A stretch of 64,000 bases of DNA from positions 64,524,456-64,588,455 of the forward strand of contig CM067219.1 of NCBI GenBank assembly GCA_034190945.1, written 5' to 3'. This stretch comes from Octodonta nipae. Taxonomy: Eukaryota; Arthropoda; Insecta; Coleoptera; Chrysomelidae. A program made the translations under genes and the position numbers. The stretch's first letter is position 1. Each line of letters starts with the position of its first letter. Of the stretch, positions 49,201 through 58,200 are shown one piece after another. Under the pieces are notes generated by a model, which worked only from the letters and a program-made list of their open reading frames with translations, was not told where the DNA came from and searched no databases.

Positions 49201-52200
49201 TGAAAAAAGAACTGAACTTAGACAAGGTTTCCATTAACACCAGTGCCACTGTCGGTGTCATCTTGACTGTACTATTTGTAAAACTGATAATACTGAATGT
49301 GTGATTAATAGAAAAACTAATAAAATTTGGGACACAGCAGCAGACAATTGCGAATAAAATGCTGCAGACAATATATGCGAATTAGAGATGTGTAGATTTT
49401 CACTAAAACGATTCAATGTTTCATATTTAGTCCAAGATCCCAGAGCGATCGGACATAACTTATTTTCACATTGATGAAACCTTATGTTATCAGTAGAGTC
49501 TTATGTGCTTAGAATACCTGCGTGCATATAGAGCTTGCCGCGTGACACCTGGGCAGGTATCAGGTGTGAAAGGTAACTAAAAACATTAGTAATTTAACTT
49601 AAATTTGTATGGCTGATTTTTATTATTTTGTAGAATAGTATTGTAAAGTTGTATCATAAGCGTCAGACACTTTTCATGGGACAGAACTTTTGTCAGACGC
49701 TTTAAAGCTCTATAATTAATAAATGAACTTTACTTATTTTTACATGTCTAATTTTTAAACATGTTGTAAAGACAATTATTACTAAGTAATATTTAATCAG
49801 TCAGACAAATCTGAGTGACCAAATACCCCCTAAACATAAAAATTATGCAGCCGTGAGTATGAGCGCGACAACACTGTGCGTACGCGTCTCAGTGTAATTA
49901 ATTCAAATATATTAAGAATAGTTACGGTACAGCTTTCGATCTAAGATTTTTGCATCTCCATTTCAATCAGATTAATTTCAATATGAAGGTAATTATTAGT
50001 AAGAATTAAAGTAAATTAATTCATTAAAAATATTTGGGATAATTAATTTGTTTGGAGCTATTTTTTTTTTTAATTTTTATTTAATTGTAAAAAAGATACC
50101 AGTTTAAATAATTTTAAGACAATATCATTTTTGTAAAAAATATTTTTAATCATGATTAATTTTTTTTCATCTTTTAATCATCATAATCATTGCCGCAATC
50201 ATTCGAATTTTCATCATTCAGCCAATCATAACACTGTTCGTTCAAGTCATACCATTAGATTGCACGCAATACACAATACACAGAAGACTCACACGAATTG
50301 TGAGTTTAAGAAGGGGAACCGAGTTAGTAAGAACCTCTCACTCGCTCTGAAACGCATACTTAGTGCTGTCGCCCGCATACTCACGGCTGCATAATTTTTA
50401 TGTTTAGGGGGTATTTGATCACTCAAATTTGTCTGACCGATTAAGTATAACTTAGTAATAATTGTCTTAACAACATATTTAAAACTTAGACATGCAAAAA
50501 TGAGTAAAGTTCATTTATTTTTTAGAGCTTTAAAGCGTCTGACAATAGTTCTGAAAAGTGTCTGACGCTTATGATACAACTTTACAATAGTATTCTACAA
50601 AAAATATATAAAAATCAGCCATACAAATTTAAGTTGAATAACGATTATTTTTAGTTAACTTTCACAGCTGATACCTACCCAAGTGTCACGCGGCAAGCTC
50701 TATATGCACGCAGGAATTCTAAGCGCATAAGACTCTACTGAGAACATAAGGTTTCATCTATGTGAAAATATTATGTCTGATCGCTCTGGGATCTTACTCT
50801 ATATCATTTGGAACTGCAGCATCTCACATCTCAGCCGATGATTTCGGTCTTCGCATCAGTTAGAATGCGAGAGAAAAATGATACGATTCATACGAATGAA
50901 ATATTGCTTCAGCCATTATGTAGTTCGAAACGAAATCATCCAAAGTATGCCGATGCGATAGACAACGAAAGTAACGAAACTCAATTCACCTGTCATTGAT
51001 GGTACTATTAATTTAACAGCTATTCAGTAAAAAATCTTTCAAAAATTTATTAAATATTTCTTTTGAATAGTTTTTTAACTGAAACTAAATGATATGGATT
51101 GCATTAGGACATACACTTTTGTTAGAGAACTTTTTTAAAGGTTGAATGAAATTAGAATAAGGTTGGCGGTATGTATAAGATACATTCGATTAGGTATAAT
51201 CAAAACTGTCATAGCTTTTGTTTATACCTACAGATGGTTAAGAATTGTGCCTATGTTTAAAATTAACAGATACTATTACATTATAATAAAAAGTAAGAAT
51301 AGGTAATTTTATCTTCGCAATTTTATAATACACATTATGTAAATACCTTAATTATTCTCCATAAAATCAAATTGTGAAGACACCAGCTGTATTTATTTGT
51401 GTTCTATACTGTATATGTGTATGAGTATGATTTATAAAAGCAAATACCCATTAAAATGGCGTGAGCGCTTTATTTACCAACCAAGAGAAGAATTCCGATA
51501 AATAATTAGTATCAATTTTTTAAATTCAAGTGATTACATAGGGCGAAACTGTGTATCGTTGGAAATTCGTTCGAAACTGCGAACTGATCTAACTTGTGTA
51601 ATTACGATGATGCGAATTTTCCAAATATATCAGTATACTGATCCAGATACTAATGTCCCAATCTCATATATTTGAGACATTTTTACCACCACTAGTGTGA
51701 ATAAAGCAAAAACCATTGTGATTAACTTTGATCCTTACATTTTTCCATCGATCAAAGACATTGGACATAAGCTTCGAGGAATGGAACAAGCAAACTTTCA
51801 TATTGGGGGCCCTGACCAAGTATGGAAAAAAACGTCAACCGAACTAAAAAATGTTCATTTTAAAGAAGCGCTCTTTAATAAAAATCTGGCCGAAGACAAA
51901 GGTATACACAGGATTGCTTGATCAATGTTAAAAAAATCCAATAAAACCATACACCTTTTGATATATCACAGTGTCTAGGCCCCGCCAAAACGTTTTGTCT
52001 GTTAACAGTTGAATAATCTTTCTCGTTTTGTCGCATCTGATTAAAGTGATATTTGTAACAACTTAATTAGAAAAGGTTACGGTGCAAATACTAGCAGCTT
52101 TTTCTACCCCGGCCCTAGCCATTTAGTGATGTATGCTTTCGGAAAAATGTACATCTATGGAGAAATCCCTTATGACTTTCTTTGGCCGAACACTACATGG

Positions 52201-55200
52201 CACCGTACATTAAAAAATCACTAATTTATGTAAATGTAGTCACTTGTTTTCGGTATATTGTCAGCAAAGGACAAGCCATAAGAGTCAGTCACTTCAGTGT
52301 GTCTTACTTATGAAGAAGCCAACACGAAAATGAGATTCCACGTTTGCCAAGTGAATTTTGATGCAAGTTTAACAAATCGTTCTTCTGACACCAACGTATT
52401 GATAATGTTGGGTAATATGAGTACGATTTAAAAAATATATAGAAATGTGTATGGAAATCGGTTTGAGACCAACGATTTATTAAAGTTACAAAATTATACG
52501 GAGGTCCAAGGCAAAATATAAATGCCTCTTCAAAAAAAAAAAGAAGGAAAACAGGGCCCGTGAGTATTATGCGTAAATCAGAGCATGTTACTGAAAGTTT
52601 CATCCACATGTCAAATTCATCTAGCAATAGACTAGATACTTTTGCGATGGTAGGGGACTTTATTTGCCAAATACATGATTTTAAGGCAGAGAAGAAAGTT
52701 AATGAGGCAAGAGTAGCAAGCCTTCAAAAACTATATAAATTGAGAATAAAGTTTTCCTCTTGCCCAAGAAAACATTAATACTCGGCCTTATTATCATATA
52801 AATCGGAAAGGTTTTATAGTACAAATACGGACCCACACAAACTTATAAGTTACAAACAGTGTGATTCCAATGAAGTAATGGCTGGGTAGAAATTGCCATG
52901 AGTTAGTTATAAGAACAGATAGCTTATGTTGCAAGAACTGAATTTCTACATTTTTATTAATAAGTACTTTATTTACCATACAATGTATGGCATGCACACT
53001 CTCTCTAGGGTAAAATTCACTAAACCCAAGACATACTAGATATCAAAAGAAATAGACTCTGTAGGAACCCTTGCCAGGTTATCAGGCCCGTGATTGGCGT
53101 CGTGACTGCAGTTTCCCATGAATTTCCTGTTCTTAACAGGACAGCTTTTTGCATTAGTTGGTAAAGATGTTCGTCCAGACTGAGGTATTTTAAAATTGTT
53201 TAATAGATGTTTTTGGAATACTCCTGTTGTTGACATAACAATTGATACAGTTCGTTGTTATTCTTTATTTGACATTCCAAACACCTGTATTTGGTTATTT
53301 TTTTAAGCCTGCTCAATATTTATATTATTGTTGTTATGAGTTGCTATGTCAATTATGGTTGTTTTCCTAGCCTTTATCTACTAAAACTATATTTGGTCTA
53401 TTGTGAGCAAGTCTGCTCGGTTAGTATCGTGAGGTCTCAGTACAGCTTGTTGTTTCTAAAACAGATTGTGGTTTGTATATATAGTATGGTATTCTTACTG
53501 ACTGTGATAGTTCAAATTTCAGTGCTAGTTCCTGATGTATAGTGTCGTTCTTTGTATTCAGTTGCAGAAAATGCTTGACAACCTCCTGTGATGTGCTGGA
53601 TAGTTTCAGATGTTTGGCAACCATATCTGCATCTGTCGTTGTTGGTCTTGAATGATGTACTTCAGATAGTTCTCAGTTGGAATTACTTAATGTTGGATTG
53701 CCAATATAAAGCCTTCCGCGAAACATATGACCAGAGATCAACAAGTAGTTCGACGCTAAACTGTCGACATAATCATGGTTGACGTCATTTATATGTCTTC
53801 CATGAAGGGGCTTCTCTTTCCATTTGAGGAGTTTCTGATCGTTGACTGGTGGTGTACTTGAACTTGCTGTTTAGTCAGTCGCAGTGGCGTTGAGTCATCA
53901 ATCTGGCATATGACTTTGTAGATTAGAAAATTCTGCGACTTTCTGGAAAAGACCATGCAAATTAGAAATTTGTTGATCTAGTAGTTTGCTTATATCTTCC
54001 TCCTTTATACCGTGGCAAAATTGTACGTACAGCAGAGTTCTTTGAATGGTGATTTTGAACTTTTGTTTCTAAAACTCGAACTTTCTGTTGTAAATGTTCA
54101 ATGTCAGTCTTGCACCAATTTACTATACCAAAAGAGTAACTGAGCATTGAACACGCGTAGGTGTTAATAGCCTGAAACAGATTTTTACTGTTAAGTTTGA
54201 TTTTGAACATTCGCCTTACCCTTCTATAGAACTCTGTTGTTAGGTTCTTTGTCATGGTGGAGTGTCATGAAAAGCTGTATTTTCCAGAATTGCTCGATTG
54301 CGGCTTCATTATTATCGATGTTGTCAAATTTTCTATAAAACCCTTTTTCTGACTGCCGTAATAGTGTGTGGTCTAGTTTCCGTTTGTTACTGGGTTTGTA
54401 CCTTCTCAGTTTTCTTGTGTAGACGGAGAACTTTTGTCGTAGACTGTCCAGGCACTGCTGAGAAGTTATGTTTTCTCCATCCCACTGAGAGTGTATTCTC
54501 AGTTATTGTCCATGATAATCTCGACAAGTCTTTTTATGCTGTTGTTCCTGGCCCCTCATTGGTACTCGGTCAGTTTTCCAATGTTTTTCCGAAGAGTACT
54601 GATTTTCCCTTCACGCCTTCTTTGCCAAGGTGGTATTTGAGGTGTTTGTCTAAATTGGGGAAGGGTTTGCTTTTGTCTTATAATGATCCAATGATTTGGA
54701 AGATGGCTATTGCAGCACAGATGATTGTGTGTAGACATATTAGCATCTAAAACATAGTTTGGCAAGATAAATTTGTTCATTGCCTGCAATATGATACCCA
54801 GTTTCTTTGAAGGTTTAATTTTGGAAAGAGATCATGTAGTCAGTGGATCAATTCCACTGTACTCTATAAGAGCTCCTTTCATATTTGCTTAGATCTTCTC
54901 AAGCAGGTCAGCATTGGTTTTGTCCATTCCTTAGTCATCTTTTCTGTTTCCCATATTCTCTTATAAGTCCATGTACCAGTTGGTCAGTTGCTCATACCCC
55001 ACCTTTAACATTTCTGCTGTTATTCCTGTTCCTCCTGAGCTTTTGTTGTTTTTTAATTTCCTAATCTTTTGTTCTATTTCTTCTTTCGTGGGATGATCCA
55101 TCTCTTGTCCACTTCCCTCCTGTTGCTGTTCTAGCATCTCTTGACTGTCTCCTTCACTGTTAAATAATTTATGAAAGTAGTTCTTCCACCTTCCCATTAT

Positions 55201-58200
55201 TCTCCCCGGATCGCTAAGCAGTTGTCCTTTCTCATCATTTGAGCTTAGATTGGTTTTGGTATCCTATCCCAACTTCTTGTTAGAAAGCTCTAATTTCCTT
55301 GTTCTTGAACTTTTCTTCTGTATCCCTAATTCTTTTTTCATTAAATTTCCTTTTCTTTTTCCTACAGGTTTTCTTCATCTCTCTTCTTATTTTTTGTTCA
55401 ATTAACTTCGTTTTTTACGGCTAGTTGTATCTGTCTAGCTTTACTTAGCGCTCCCATTAGTTCTTCGCATTCAGCATCATACCAGTCCTTTCTCTTCTGT
55501 TCTGTAGTTCCATCTGTTAGAATTTCTTCATTTGCCTTATAGACTGCAGTTTTTATAGCTTTCAACATTTCCTTTACATCCTCAGTTGGTGGATATTTAG
55601 TTCATCACTTCGTTTTTGTTTACATTTTTTCTGAATTTCTTAACTTTATAGGAGGGCCGAATTATTTTTTTTTTAATCCGTTTCTATTCCATTTCTATTT
55701 TGGCTATTCTATTCATTTTTAAATGTTAACTAGAAAATGATCCGAATTACACTCTGCTCCTCTCATAGGTTTTATTTTCGTTACTAACTCCACATTCTTT
55801 TCTTTCTATTATTACATGATCTATTTGGTTTATTGTTTTATTATCTGGAGCTGCCCATGTACCTTTCTGTATGTCGTTTCATCTTAATGGTGTACATCTT
55901 ATTACCATTTGTATTTCCAAAGCAAAAATTATTAACTTTTCCTGACCTTTGCATTCAAATCTCCAAGTATCACTTTTATATCTCTTTTTGGTATCCTCTC
56001 ATATTCATATGTATCTTTCGTAAAACTTGTTTTTCTCTTCTGCATCCTTTATCAGTGCATGTACATTAATAATACTAATGTTCCTCTGTTGTCTTTTGAT
56101 TCTTATTGTGCATAGGCATTCTGATATTGGCTTGAAGGATAATGGTTTTTCTTTCTTTGACCTTGATCATAAAAAGCCCACACCTCTTCTTCTGTTGTCT
56201 CCTCCACTTTTATAAAATGTTGTTCCCTTCAAGTTCATAGTCACTGTTCCTAGTTGCTTAGTTTCCTGTATAGCTACTATGTCCAGAGTATATATCCTTA
56301 TTTTTCTTACTAAACTCTTCAATAGGCCCACCTCAAAGGTCCCCCTTACATACTTGTAGTTTTCTGCACTTTTTCTTATGCATGCATTGTTTCATTAATT
56401 TTTTTGGTGCCAGGTTATCTTGCTTGTTCATTATCCTTAAATCTTTATTATTACTCTCATATTCGTTTCCTCATCCCTTAGCCTTATTCTTCATTTTTCC
56501 ATCATTTTGTATACATTCCTGTTTTTTTTGTCTCTTTACTATTCCTTCTATTTTGTTCCATTTGTATAGTCTACCCTCGATTGTAATTCTACATTCTACA
56601 TCATGACATCATATTCAAAATATTATTAGAAAAAAATACTGGGTACATATGCATTTTTATATAGTTAAGTCAATGGTTAATTGAAATTTAATTAGATGGA
56701 ACGTAAGGGTAGTTTTGAAATGCTGTAGCTAACCCTGTGACACATTTAACAGTTTCAAAGTTTTTTAATCATAGTTAAGTCAATGATTGATTGCACTTTA
56801 AAATGCTGGAACATAAGGTTGGCTTTGAAATTCTGCAGTTCAACCCAAGACAAACTTAGGTGTTTCAAATTTTATGGGATAAATATTCACATTAATGCAC
56901 CTCATTCCTGCAAAAAATATTTTATCACAGTTAATACAACACTTACTTGCATTGTAATATGCAACAACACAGGTAGCTTTGATATTAAATAATTCACTCT
57001 GCAATATTTTATGCGGTCCCAAATTTTCTGGGCTACATTCTGGTATCATTTGCAACTTATTCATGCAAAAAACCGAGTACTTAGACTTTTGATATTTTGT
57101 TTTTCTTTAATTTCAATGCTATTATCACTAAATGCTTATTCATGCAAGGAAATATTAAAAAACAACTCTATATTGAAAACAATTCCCTTATAATGCTACA
57201 GTAAATCTAACATATCATATTGACATTTTTTTTATTAAATGCCTCCTTTTGAAAGAATATATTAAGTATCAATTAAAAAGTAGCAGTAATATTGTCTTAT
57301 AAGTGAATACAATAAATACAAAAACTACATATTTCTAAAAACCATCATAAAAATTTAAAACTCAACTACATCTCACTTCTTTATTTAATATGTCTGTTCC
57401 AAATAATCTTATTCATGCACAGCGAATTAGTTAGAGTATTGAAATTTTCAAACACTTAACTATTCAAGAAAGATATGTTCTTGTTAAGAGTTTTTAGTTC
57501 ATATTGATCAGTATTATGAGCTGCCAATATATCTGCACTGCATCATGTTACACCTTGTATATACAGGGTGTATTATTTTAATTTATAATTGAGAATTACC
57601 CAAAAGTATGCATCTTAGGGGAAAAAAGGTTCAGATAACAGTTGTAAGATACTAAAGGGCTCCCTCCATAGTGTTAATGACCATGACCTTGAAGGTTATC
57701 TGAGGGTCAGGTTATTTTTTTTAAATTGAAAGCCCCATTTTGTCATGCATTTGGATCAAACAGAAAAAAATCAAAGATCATGTATGACCAAACCAATAAA
57801 CTTTGTGTATGATGGCAAGGTCACATAAGAGTGCTTTCTTCACATAATATGATTTTAAGAATTAGGGCCCAGAGCTAAGCCAAAATGTCACCACATGTGG
57901 GAAAACTTGGTTGGACTTGTTGACTTCAGCGACAAATTGGATTTTCAATCAATTCAGTCATCTATTGAATCATTTCATTTTTTTAAGCAAGACTGTAGTG
58001 CATCAATAATTACACATAATTATTCATAAGAATGCAGGACAATAAAAAAGAAAACTCAACAGATAGACTGGAATGAACTAACTGACTCCATCAACAACTG
58101 GATTTATTTTTTGGACTCAAAACCAAATGAATTCAGTGAATTTTAATCAAACATGAACATTATATAAATTTTTGATTGTACTAAAAATATAGCATTTTGA

